A DNA stretch of 64,000 bases from positions 6,620,001 to 6,684,000 of the forward strand of contig BSBM01001138.1 of assembly GCA_027924585.1 (NCBI GenBank). The letters are read 5' to 3'. This document shows, in pieces, positions 24,041 through 34,582 of this stretch; position 1 is the stretch's first letter; the number at the start of each line of letters is the position of its first letter. This stretch comes from Larix kaempferi (taxonomy: Eukaryota > Streptophyta > Pinopsida > Pinales > Pinaceae). The notes under the pieces are model-generated. The model saw nothing but the letters and a program-made list of their open reading frames with translations, searched no databases and was not told where the DNA came from. The position numbers and the translations under genes are program-made.

Positions 24041-24310
24041 AGGGAAAATTTTAAGGATCCATAATTTTCTTAAAGTGTAGAAACCATGGTGAATCTTACT
24101 AATTCTTAAATTTGCAATCATTAAATGTTTGGCTATTATTTTTTTTACTAAAAAAAATATTGAAATTTCTAATGACTTTATATAGATTTTGGACAATTTT
24201 GACAATTTTTAGAGTAAAAAAAATTATCCCATGGAATTTGGGCGAATCTTTTTTGGGAAAAATAGGTCGAAAAATAGCCCATGGGCTAAATTTCGCCCCT
24301 AAATGTTTCC
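24041..24310 (+). mobile_element. ~270-bp TIR (MITE-like) element, copy A
   Basis: Starts agggaaaatttta and ends taaatgtttcc, an eroded TIR. It is the inverted counterpart of 24644-24939 over most of its length; tagaaacca..ggt and gcccatgggctaa are shared. It interrupts the LINE ORF1 remnant. Duplication of the target is unclear (gtatg on both sides with small offsets). Confidence 0.65.
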
Positions 24311-24643
24311 TTGGTATGAGGAATTATGGAATCCAATCTTTGACCTCCCCTCCTACCAAAGTAACATCCACAAAGTTTTTTTCTTGCTTCAACTTATCCA
24401 ACAAGATTTTATTCTTTAACTTGAAACACATGATCGAAATGACAAGGAGTTATCATTTTCCATGTGCCCAAAAGCATGGAAGTGAGCACACTTGAAAGGA
24501 ACCCCTAGGTAATCCATAATATGAGTGTATGTTGAGTTACCATTTTACAAAACGTTTTGAAATCCAAACCATCCCAAATATCAATAAATACCATAATTTT
24601 GGTGTTAGTAATCAAACCGGTCTCTTCAAAACCCATGCCTACC

Positions 24644-24939
24644 TGGGAAAATTTTAGGGGCAAAATTTAACCCATGGGCTAATTTTTGATATTTTGTTAT
24701 GGAAAATGATTCAACAATTTCCATTTTTTTTCTAAAATAATTTGCCTAAATTCCATAGTATAAAAATATTTTACTCTAAACATCACCACAATTGTCTACA
24801 AACTATATAAAGTCCTTGGAAATTTGAATACTTTTACAAAAATATCACAAAACATTTTACGGTTGGAAATTTAAGAATTAGTAATATTTTCCAAGGTTTC
24901 TACACTTTAAGAAAATTATGTTTCCTTAAAATTTTCCCT
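24644..24939 (-). mobile_element. ~296-bp TIR (MITE-like) element, copy B
   Basis: The ends tgggaaaatttta and taaaattttccct are inverted repeats of each other. cctacc lies beside both ends (24638-24643 and 24941-24946), probably a target duplication with 1-2 bp of ambiguity. Removing it joins ISYEV to GMGFEE of the LINE remnant, which defines the insert. Short size, TIRs and no coding fit a MITE; the superfamily is not determined. Confidence 0.75.
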
Positions 24940-25178
24940 ACCTACCTCATAGGAAATCCCTATCTCATTGTCAATAGCTTTAAATACCTTATAGGACCAA
25001 AATTCAAGTGGAAGCCATTGAAGATTGACAACGTGACCTCGTCATTCACACTACCATTGAAGATTGAGAGAGTGATGTGGTCATTCCCACCACTACTAAA
25101 GATTGAATTACCTTATATCATGGGGAATATTTATCATCAAAATTCATCCTTATCTCTTAGGACATTGCAGTTGATTTT

Positions 25179-26389
25179 TGTAATGTCCCCATTCAAATAA
25201 ATCTCAAAAAGAGGAAATTCCACCAATCTACTAGTTTCCTAGGTTGTGGTGGAAACATTAGATTTGGAACAAGGAGACTATAAAAACCCAAATGGACATT
25301 AGATTGACATAAATATATTAAAATGGGTTAAATAAATATTTATGATAGGAAAATAAGGTGGCACTTGATAATGGAAACACATTGGTGGTGTGGGACCCAC
25401 ACAAAGCTAGATTCCTCATGCCACATGGCATTCTATTCTCACCCATTCGAATCCAAGGTGGAGTCTAATGATATTGGGGAGTTGTAAGGTCAATATACTT
25501 GGCATGACTCAATGAAGGTCGAATTGGAGTCGAAGAGTAACTCCCATGGAAGAGGAAGAGGCATTTGAGAGATATTGAGACACTTGGGCTAGATTCCCTA
25601 GCTTCTATGACAACAATGATGAAGATGCTATGACAACTATGACACAAATCAGACCTGAATGCTGACATCTGACATATATGACATGTCAGGTCTAAAAATA
25701 GCCTCCAAGAAGGTGCACAAGGGAGTTAGGGAAGCCAAAGAGACACCCATTCGAAATGAGGGAAGATGGAGACTAGGAATTGTTGGACAAGCAACACACA
25801 TTGGAATCTCTTCCCAATTTGAGTTGGAATGAGTCTTTTGGAAGGAATGAGAACCATGGAGGACTTGAGAAGTTTATAAAAGACAAGAACAAATAAGGAG
25901 AGTGGCTTTTGATCATTTCTCATTTTTCATATTGGAGAGCATAGCTTTTCCATGCTTGTGGAATGTTTACTCTACTTGCCTTAGTACCAATTTTGAGGGT
26001 GAAAGATTCCCATCCTAATTGGAAATTGGAGAGGCCATTGAAAACTTTCATTTGGAGCTACAATGGATTCATTTGTTGCAGGTTGAAGCTAAGGGTTGCT
26101 CGTGACATTCTCTTCTTCAAATTGTTTCCACACCTTTCTCACTTTTCTCTTCATATTTTGGCTCTTGGAGGAAGGGTGCACTTGTTGAGATGCTAATATC
26201 TTTGGGGGAGATCTTGTGGCCCCATTTATTTGTAATATGATGTATTTAATATGTATTTGTTGCTCATAATATCCTTAGGTCTAAATACCAAGTGAAACTA
26301 TGTCAAAATACCAAACAATGTCTAAATGGTGCCATTTTCCTCATATCTTGTTATGAAAGCTTGAAGTTGCTTTATTTCGACTTGTATCA
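25179..26389 (+). repeat. 5' LTR of the gag-protease Gypsy element
   Basis: Begins tgtaatgtcccc and ends cttgtatca. Similarity to the 3' copy stops exactly at the terminal CA. Confidence 0.8.
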
Positions 26390-27635
26390 GTTGAATCCAA
26401 TGGTTGAAGGGGATGCTCTAAAAATGGATATTTTGCATCTTGAGGGAGATTCCAATTATTGGTGGTTCCATGGAATTAAAACCTTGGGACATGATCAGGT
26501 TACAACATATGAAGAATTTGTTAACAAGGTATTGGAAATATTTGAGCAAAAAGACCCATAAATTCCTTTCAAAGAACTAGCACAGTTGAAGCAAAATGGA
26601 ACACCGAATGAATACATGTTAGAATTTCAAAAATTATCAGTTAAGGTGGTTGATATATCTATGGTCAGATTAGTATTTCTCTTTACTAAAGGGTTGGTTG
26701 AACCTTTGAAGGGTTTGGTTAAGGCCCACAAACCTACTTCATTGAAAGATGACATGAACTTAGCAAGAGATCTGCAAAATGTGCTACCCAAGACAAGGTA
26801 TCCTCCCAAGCCCAAATTTACTTCCCAATTCAGATTTGAAAAGAAGCCATGGCAATAAGATGCATTTGGAAAGGATAAGAAAGAGGGACCAAGTAGGGAA
26901 GAACTCCGAAGAAACACACTATGTTACACATGCTTCCAACCATGGGTACCAGGGCATAAATGTGCTAAGGGAAAGGCACAATTCATTGAAGTATTTTCTG
27001 ATGATGAGTATGAATGGGGTATGGAGGAAGGAGGACATATTTCATCCCAAGAAGAGGGATATTCCACAGCAGAAGAAGATCATCCATTACCTGACAAAGG
27101 GAGACTAGTAGTGCTTTCAGGAGTGCCTCATTTCCACACTATTCGATGCCAGGGAGCTGTACAAGGAAAAAGGGTTTCGGTATTGGTAGATGGAGGAGCC
27201 ACACATAAATTCATTGATGCATCCATGGTGGAGAGGAGAAAGCTACCTGCTGAACCATTCGATGGCTTCACAGTCATCATTCCAAGTCACCATACTATGG
27301 AGTGCAAAACATGGATTCCAAAGCTACAACTCACCATAGGTAATTATACATTTTTTGATAGCTTTTATGTGGTTGATGTTGCTAATACTAATGTGGTATT
27401 GGGAGTGCAATGGTTGTACTCTATAGGGGAACATACAATGAACTATCAAATCCCTGAAATGAGATTCAAAGATTCACAAGGAAAACAAAGGGTATTGGGA
27501 GGAATGCACACCTATCTGAATCAAGTAGTGTCCTCCCACAGTATGAAACATAAGAATGAAAAGGTTTTGGGAGACCTTCCTCCTGAAAGGCCACCTGATA
27601 GAGGAGGATCAATTTTGCAGCATATTAAATTTTAA
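26390..27635 (+). pseudogene. Gypsy gag and aspartic protease, two in-frame stops
   Basis: A single frame with stops at 26559 and 26856. The gag core reads LHLEGDSNYWWFHG (~26440) and LKQNGTPNEYMLEF (~26586). A chromovirus-type knuckle CYTCFQPWVPGHKC (~26922) follows. The retropepsin domain has VLVDGGATHKFID (~27181; DGG where DSG/DTG is usual) and NVVLGVQWL (~27391). Gag would package RNA; the protease would mature particles. The N-terminus of gag is missing and the frame continues backwards into the LTR. It ends at TAA 27635, 35 bp before the 3' LTR, with a purine-rich gggtggggagga tract between. No polymerase is encoded, so replication would depend on a helper element. Confidence 0.85.
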
Positions 27636-27670
27636 TTTCTTGAGGGAAAGCAATCTTGGGTGGGGAGGAC

Positions 27671-27969
27671 TGTAATGTCCCCATTCAAATAAATCTCAAA
27701 AAGAGGAAATTCCACCAATCTACTAGTTTCCTAGGTTGGGGTGGAAACATTAGATTTAGAATAAGGAGAATATAAAACCCCAAATGGACATTAGATTGAC
27801 ATAAATATATTAAAATGGGTTAAATAAATATTTATGATAGGAAAATAAGGTGGCACTTGGTCATGGAGACACATTGGTGGTGTGGGACCCACACAAAGCT
27901 AGATTCCTCATGCCACATGGCATTCTATTCTCACCCATTCGAATCCAAGGTGGATTCTAATGATATTGG
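27671..27969 (+). repeat. 3' LTR of the Gypsy element, left part
   Basis: Starts tgtaatgtcccc and is broken at attgg by Copia-2. It continues at 35236. Confidence 0.9.
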
Positions 27970-28573
27970 TGTTAAATTTTCTGAATTTACTTCAATATGA
28001 TCTAGGATCTTAACTGAGAGAACAACATGTACAGCATATCTATAGCATATCAATCATGGAGACAATAATGCAAGCACACAAGAGACACAAAGATTTACTT
28101 GGGGAAAACCATAAAGGTGAAAAACCCCAATAACTTCCTCAGAGATAGATAGAGCAATGATACAACCAACCAAGAGATAGACATAACCTAGCAGCAGATC
28201 CTCCTCCTCCATAAGTGCGCCTCTCCTCCTTGAGAGCATGTGTGAGAAGTGAGTGAGTAAATAGAGTGCCTCCCGCACTCTATTTATACTTGACTTGACT
28301 TGCCTTTTTACCTAACTCATGTAGGCTCGAACTTAACCACATAATATAATGCTGACTGGGCCGACCCCCAATAGGGTGGTCTAATAACCCTTTGACCCAC
28401 ATGACTTATACAGGGCCGACCCCAAACAAGGTGGTCTAATAACCCATCAAGTATAAGTTACGACACTTACAATATAAATGACGACACTTCCGTATAGAGG
28501 AATAATAACATCTCTATAGGAATACAATATACATATATGTGAAATACATTCCGAAGTTACATATACATCAACA
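27970..28573 (-). repeat. Copia-2 3' LTR
   Basis: 604 bp. In plus orientation it starts tgttaaatt and ends catcaaca. It contains the reversed TATA box at 28281-28288 within the hairpin region. Confidence 0.95.
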
Positions 28574-28583
28574 CTCCCTCTTA
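28574..28583 (-). other. polypurine tract of Copia-2
   Basis: ctccctctta on the plus strand is the complement of taagagggag. It is identical to the Copia-1 tract and touches the 3' LTR. Confidence 0.85.
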
Positions 28584-28799
28584 ACTAGGAAGGTATTTCT
28601 CAGAACAGTTCTTCTAGCACAAGTCATCTTCTCTGGATCATCGTCACTGGATAATCATCATCGAGTCATCATCATCGTCACTGCTGCTGCTATCTCAATC
28701 AATCTCTGAATCTACTCGTCATAGGAAGTTCTACAGAGCCAGTCCTTTTTCATACTGGATGTAGGCCCACCACCTACAGGTCTTCATCATCACTGGCCA

Positions 28800-29460
28800 T
28801 ACTGTGGAATCCTCAGGACTTATTACGTGCGTCACAAAACCTGGCTGCAGCATCCCAGGCTATTACGAGCACACAGCTCTACCTGTAGGATCTCCCAGGA
28901 GCACATTACATGTGACCCATCACAAAACCTGGCTGAAGCATCCCAGGCTGTTACGAGCATGCGGCTCTACCTGTCGGATCTCCCAGGAGCACATTACATG
29001 TGATCTCACCACAAAACCTGGCTGAAGCATCTGAGGCCTTTTTCATCCTGTCCAGATCTCCCAGGAGCAAATTACATGTGGTCCACCACAAAACCTGGCT
29101 GAAGCATCTGAGGCCTTTTTCATCCTGTCCAGATCTCCCAGGAGAAAATTACATGTGGTCATGGCAAAACCTGGCTGAAGCATCTGAGGCCTTTTTCATC
29201 CTGTCCAGATCTCCCAGGAGCAAATTACATGCCATAGGACAAAACCTCGCAAGAGCATCTCAGGATGTTACGGGTACACAACTCCGACCTGAAATCTCCC
29301 AGGGCACAAATTACATGTCCTCCCAAGCAAAACCTCGCAAGAGCATTTGCCAGATGTCCCAGGGCACCAAATTACATGCCATAGGCAAAACCTCGAAAGA
29401 CCATCTGCAAATCTCCCAGGGCACAAATTACATGCTTTCCTGCACAACCTGATCCACGGC
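28800..29460 (-). repeat. 75-90-bp tandem repeats in the Copia-2 3' tail
   Basis: About eight units with aaaacctggctgaagcatc or aaaacctcg..agagcat, plus atctcccagg and attacatg. They are homologous to the Copia-1 repeats at 8340-8600 but expanded. Long open frames on both strands here result from repetition. Confidence 0.8.
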
Positions 29461-29595
29461 CACAAAGTATCATCTGATACTCATCAAACATCATCCTGAT
29501 GTACACATGATCATCCTGATCATCATCACTGCAACATCCTGCTGCATGTCATCTGGAGAAGCTTGTCATCCACGATCATCCAAGTATCCACCTGA

Positions 29596-29935
29596 TACAT
29601 ACATAGATACATGATCCACACAATGTATCCATCAACATACATGATCCACCTGATCATACAAAGATACATGATACACACAATGTATCCATCAGCATACATG
29701 ATCTACCTGATCATACAAAGATACATGATCCACACAATGTATCCATCAGTATGCATGATCTACCTGATCATACAAAGATACATAATCCACACAATGTATC
29801 CATCAGCATCCATGATCTACCTGATCATACAAAGATACATGATCCACACAATGTATCCATCATCATCCATGATCTACCTGATCATACAAAGATACATGAT
29901 CCACACAATGTATCCAACAGCATCCAACATGATGC
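29596..29935 (-). repeat. 57-bp tandem repeat, about six units, in the Copia-2 3' tail
   Basis: Units carry cacaatgtatcc at 29619, 29676 and every 57 bp after. Because 57 is a multiple of three, the plus strand reads a 19-residue repeat that is almost certainly not a protein. Confidence 0.9.
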
Positions 29936-30138
29936 GTTCATACAAAATACATACACATGATCCAACCGATCATATCCAGCATCCAACATGATGCGTACAT
30001 ACATAAATGATCCAACTGATCATATCCAGGCAGAAACCAGAACATCATCCTGATGCTCATCATCCAGCGCTTACATCCACAGCCATGTGAAGGATCCTCC
30101 TTCCCACATGCTTGGAATGGCTTCAGCAAATGTGTCCA

Positions 30139-31509
30139 TCACTTCTTCCTCGAAGTTTCCTCGATCTGAAGAATGCCAAGCCTCTCTCTGAAGTACTCGA
30201 ACTTTACCCTGGCTAGTGGCTTCGTCAGCACATCTGCAATCTGCTCGTCCGTCGCAACATACAGGAGCTTCACAGCTCCTCTCTATACCATATTCCTGAT
30301 ATAGTGATATTTGATCTCTATGTGTTTCGACCTGTCATGAAACACTAGATTCTCGGACAGCTTCACACAACTCTGGTTATCACAGAAGATACCAGTAGCT
30401 TCCAATGGAGATCAAATAACTCAGACAGTAGCTTCTGTAGCCATACTGCCTCACAACTAGCTGAACAGGCTGCAACATACTCTGCCTCAGCTGTACTCAG
30501 TGCTACGCAGGACTGCTTCCTGCTAAACCAAGAGATCACACCTGATCCCATACTGAAGCAACACCCAGATGTGCTCTTCCTATCTGCAGCACTGCCAGCC
30601 CAATATGAATCAACATAACCCTGCAGGTTAAACTTTTGATTCGCCTCATACCTGAGCCCATAATCCACTGTACCCTTCAGGTACCTCAGAATATGCTTTA
30701 CAGCAACCAGGTGAACACTCCTTGGATCCGTCAGGAACTGGATCAATGTGTTCACAGCAAAGAAAATATCTGGTCTCGTGTTCATCAGGTACATCAAGGA
30801 CCCAATCATCTGACGATACATGGAGACATCAACCAGCTCAGATGAAGCATCACATAGAAGCTTCAGATTCGATGCCATAGGTGTGGCCATAGCTTGCAGT
30901 CCATCATCCCGAACCTCTTCAGGATCTCTACTGCATACTTCCCTTGTCCAAGGAAGATTCCATCACTCTGCCACACCTCCATGCCAAAAACAAATAGTGC
31001 ATCATCTCGAACTTGGAAGAAAGCTTCCGCTGCGTGTCGGCAATCAATCTATCTTTACCTGTAACAAACAGGTTATCTGCATAAAAAAATAGTATCACTG
31101 GATTGCCTTCTTCAACCTTGTAGAAAAGGTTGGAATCTGCTTTACTCTTGGTAACGCCCAAACTGGATAGAAAGCTGTCTATCCTACCATACCAAGTTCT
31201 GCACACATATATGACTACACCATCCTGTCTTGAGATCCATCTGGTGCATCTTTTATTTTATCACTTTTATATTTCTCAATGCTGCCATCTGCAACATGCT
31301 TGATCTGATAGTTCCATTTGGAAGTCATAAAAAAACTTCCCTTCACATCTTGGGACTACATTCCAAACATCATTCTTCATGATCGACGGATCATGGCATT
31401 CCATTTCTTCATCCCAGATCCTGGGAACTTCAATATCTTCAATATCTGTCTTTGTTGCTGGAACAAAATGTTGTAGTTCTTCTTTTGTAGGAGATGACAT
31501 ACGATCTTT
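30139..31509 (-). pseudogene. Copia-2 reverse transcriptase remnant and RNase H
   Basis: Minus-strand counterpart of the Copia-1 pol remnant. It begins at the shared acceptor near 31510 and reads EVPRIWDEEMECHDPSIM. It shows the same jump after the SIEKYK block, then lacks the stretch from TTFLNG to CRLKKALYG. The palm motif reads FFYADNLFVTG (~31080), so the second catalytic Asp of YVDD is Asn. RNase H (30363-30890) keeps ADRKSTSGCCFSM and ALSTAEAEYVAA. A 1-nt loss near 30408 shifts the frame before the normal C-terminus, which ends at the TGA at 30139-30141. RT would be inactive even if translated. Confidence 0.9.
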
Positions 31510-33117
31510 CCTACACAACAAGTTAAATTGCATGATTAGAAAACATCTCATAGTTTTCAGAACAAATTCTTACACATAAAGAAATATGTCATACAGTCAT
31601 GCAATTATCTTAGCCAATGCTCCAATACAACATTTATCCATATCCCGTAACTTTCTAGATGCCTTCCAATCTCTGCCAGAACATTGTTAAGAGTGTGCAC
31701 AACTCCCAACATGTCAGCAAAGAGGTTTCATTCTAGATAAGTAGCAATGGAATGTTGTACAGTGCCATAGGCCACTTACCCATGTATATTAGTAGTATAC
31801 TGTTCATCAATGCAACTATTCTAATATGCATAATACACAACCTAATTCTAGGAACATCCGTGTATACATTATTGAACAGTATTATTTAAACAAACAAATA
31901 TGCAAGAAATGATAATTTAAAATACTTATCTTTGTTTGTTCGTTGGGTGGACTCCCTCTGAGTCTTTGCTTCCTTGCAGGAGCTACTGGAGTCCTAATCT
32001 GAAGTAGCTTCTTCTACACCTTTCTATTGTGGAATGTAGAGAGATGGTCAACTCCCTCTGAATATCTGCATCCTTGCAGAAACTACTGAAGTGTGCTCCT
32101 TTGCTTTCTTGCAGGAACAACTGGAGTGTGCTCCCTCTTGATCTTTGCTTCCTAAATTACCTGTTCTTGAACTCATATTCATCCTTGGTCCCTATGCATG
32201 CTTATTAGTATCATGATTGTGTTATCCTTGTGAACTCATATAAAATCATACATTCATTAGTATACTATTAAAACACAATAATCTCAAGCATGTATAGTCA
32301 TGATCATTTCAAACAGAAATAATAAGCATTAGCATTCAAGGTTTATGTAGTATTCTTATGGTTAGTCAAATCATAAGAAACATAACATGTCTAAACCTGT
32401 AATTACTCAAACCTATGACTCTTCGGGTTAGTTGAATCATCAATCAAGATAAGAGATATAATATGCATAAAAGCTATACCTTCATGATTCTTCTGGTTAG
32501 TCATATCATTAATTATGGTAAGAAACATAATATGCATACAACCATGATTATTCAAACCTATGACTCTTTGTGAATAATCATTATCAACAACACAATAGTA
32601 TAAGATCCTAACACAAGGTAGGATTCTAGCTTGATATAGGAAAAACATACCTGGATTAGCATGCTAGCTAGTTATGTCTAACATACCCGTATAATGTCTT
32701 TTGGTTCTCTTCAATGACTTGTGTTAGTAACCTGCATGTCTCAATGGTTAGCCATTATAAAACCAAGTTATACATACCTCGTAAATGGATCTTCTATGAG
32801 ATCCATGACAATGGATGAGTCTTTATCCTCATGTCACCATGATCATATGTTCTTGAACTGGAGCATGATTTGTCTTTCTTGGTGTACCTTTCATGTTAGT
32901 AGACAACATAAACCTCATACAACACCATAATGCATTAGTACAATCATAAGTGTCAACACCCTAAATAATGAATATCTTCTATCATGCATTCATAATTTTG
33001 TTAAGGTGATACGACAAATCTAAAAACAAAATTGTACTTAACTGTAATAACATGAAGACAAACATACCATAAACTTAATCATGGACAAATATCAAAACAT
33101 ACCTCGATGAGTCATAC
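31510..33117 (-). other. intron-like segment in Copia-2, collinear with 5034-6183
   Basis: Carries the same landmarks as Copia-1 in reverse: the acceptor tgtag| before RT, the aaag|ataagta edge (~31930), the block with repeated gcaaag/actcca motifs (~31930-32190), a donor near 32777 (gag|gtatgta) and another near 32650. It is longer because of extra sequence between 32780 and 33100. No integrase motif in any frame. Confidence 0.6.
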
Positions 33118-33245
33118 CTGTCGAGATCGCTTGTAATCTTCTTATGTAAGGCCTTAGCCTCATCTCCCTCTGAAACAGGAACTTCTTCACCTATGTAGGT
33201 GACCAATCCATCTTCTTCTAGGATTAACCCAATCCACTTGATGTG
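33118..33245 (-). pseudogene. Copia-2 gag remnant
   Basis: About 40 codons match the start of Copia-1 gag (WIGLILEEDGLVTYIGEE.. and ALHKK). The match stops abruptly at aagaag|attacaagcg. The remaining gag, knuckle and protease are absent; a splice-like cag|gtatga and gag|gtatgt follow. Confidence 0.7.
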
Positions 33246-34570
33246 CAAGAACTAGACCTAGAGCTGGATATGGGTTTGTCAGAGAAACCCCAAAAATTCA
33301 AACTTTGAATTTCAAACTTCCGAAAGGATAGAAATATGCGCCTTGATGAGCTGATCAAATTGGTATATTCATAATTTGAAAACTGCAAAGTTTCACTCCT
33401 CAATTTTGCCTTTGAAACTTCCAGATTCACTGGACGTGACCCTGAACTGGGGTTTGATGAATCCCACTCTTTTTCCCAATCAAAAGGTTTGATCCAAAGC
33501 TCTAAGCTTCTATTTTTCTGAGGAGCTTCCAGCCGTGGTCTCAGATTTCAAAAATTCCCATTTTTACAGAAGCCCTAATTTTCCACTTTCCTGATCAAAG
33601 TCCCGAACTAGGGTCTGATCAAGCCCGGCCTTCTTCCCAACCAAAAATTCTGATTTTGGTCTCTAAATTTTTATTTTGATGAGTAGCATTCAGCCGTGGT
33701 CTCCGATTACAAAAATTCCAACTTTCTTCAAAGCCCTAAATTCCGGAAGCCATGAATGAAGGTACCAAAAAATAATTCTGTTTTGACAGAAATATGTACC
33801 TGATTGTTTCTGGTGTAACTCTAAAATTTTTGATCCACAGGGTCTGAAAAAAGTTTCCTGAGATAGCCTGACCTGTTACCTTTCCATCCTGACAGGTCTG
33901 ACTTCAATTGGATTCTCTGAGAGAGAGTTATGCCAAATGTCGCAACGTGACCTGTTTTGGGATAAAACAGAAGAGCGAACTTGTACGGCGTGCCACGTGT
34001 CACTGTTTGAACTTCGGCCTCTGAAAACGTTTTCTGTGATAGCTCGGCCTGTTATCTTTCCATCCTGACAGGTCTGACCTCCATTGGATTTTTTTAGAGA
34101 GAGTTATGCCAAGTGTCGCAACGTGACCTGTTTATGGGATAAAACCGTAGAGCGAACTTGTACGGTGTGCCACGTGTCACTGGTTCAACTTCGGCCTCTG
34201 AAAAAAGTTTTCTGAGATAGTACAGACTGTGTACTACCTGTCACTTTTTACAAAATTTCATTTGGAGCTTCCTAGCCCAAGTTATGACCTTTTTCCCAAG
34301 GTCACCTGATTTTGACTCAGATCTGGAAGAGGCAGAAACCCTATGTTGTACAGATCATAAATCACAAAGTACAACGAATTAGAGGTTGTCCTTTGGACAC
34401 AAGGTACCTGGAGATTTTATCTTCGTCCTGTAACAATTTCAGATCCGAAAACTTCTCCAAAACGGATTTATAGCGAAAGTTCTACGATGACTGGTTTTTT
34501 CTATATCAAGCCCTAGCATCGTAAGTGCAACAAGTGTCATACATGCCATATCATGCCTTCCTTCAGGCTA
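33246..34570 (-). other. Copia-2 untranslated leader with internal repeats
   Basis: Non-coding. It includes an imperfect repeat containing gccgtggtctc (33530 and 33694), flanked by agccctaa motifs, and the 177-bp repeat at 33844-34225. Leader segments with agccctaa/aaaccctaa motifs resemble those of Copia-1. Confidence 0.65.
33844..34225 (-). repeat. 177-bp tandem repeat in the Copia-2 leader
   Basis: Two full copies (33844-34020, 34021-34197) and the start of a third. Each contains ccatcctgacaggtctgac, gtcgcaacgtgacctg and gccacgtgtcactg. Confidence 0.9.
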
Positions 34571-34582
34571 GCTCTGATACCA
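34571..34582 (-). other. primer-binding site of Copia-2
   Basis: gctctgatacca is the exact complement of tggtatcagagc and touches the 5' LTR. Confidence 0.95.

Larger units (their letters stand above)
23690..25170 (-). pseudogene. LINE ORF1-like (DUF4283) remnant with two inserted TIR elements
   Basis: Read on the minus strand from ~25010, a block with the DUF4283 hallmark LPLEFW (WLPLEFWSYKVFKAIDNEIG) leads to ISYEV. After the inserted element at 24644-24939 it continues GMGFEETGLIT and KIMVFIDIWDGL. Near 24490 comes a knuckle-like GVPFKCAHFHAFGHMEND. A second insert (24041-24310) precedes a last open stretch to 23692. DUF4283 proteins are ORF1 of plant non-LTR retrotransposons and bind the RNA template. 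Stops are present and no endonuclease or RT domain follows, so it is a fragment. The Gypsy LTR at 25179 adjoins or truncates its upstream end. Confidence 0.65.

Noticed and set aside
29000-29452. 150-codon ORF, and a 65-codon ORF on the other strand
   Set aside because: Produced by the 75-90-bp tandem repeats in the Copia-2 tail.
29596-29935. Regular repeats considered as a CRISPR array
   Set aside because: Units are contiguous without unique spacers, and the DNA is plant nuclear.
29611-29991. 126-codon ORF with a 19-residue repeat
   Set aside because: In-phase 57-bp tandem repeats in a non-coding retroelement tail.
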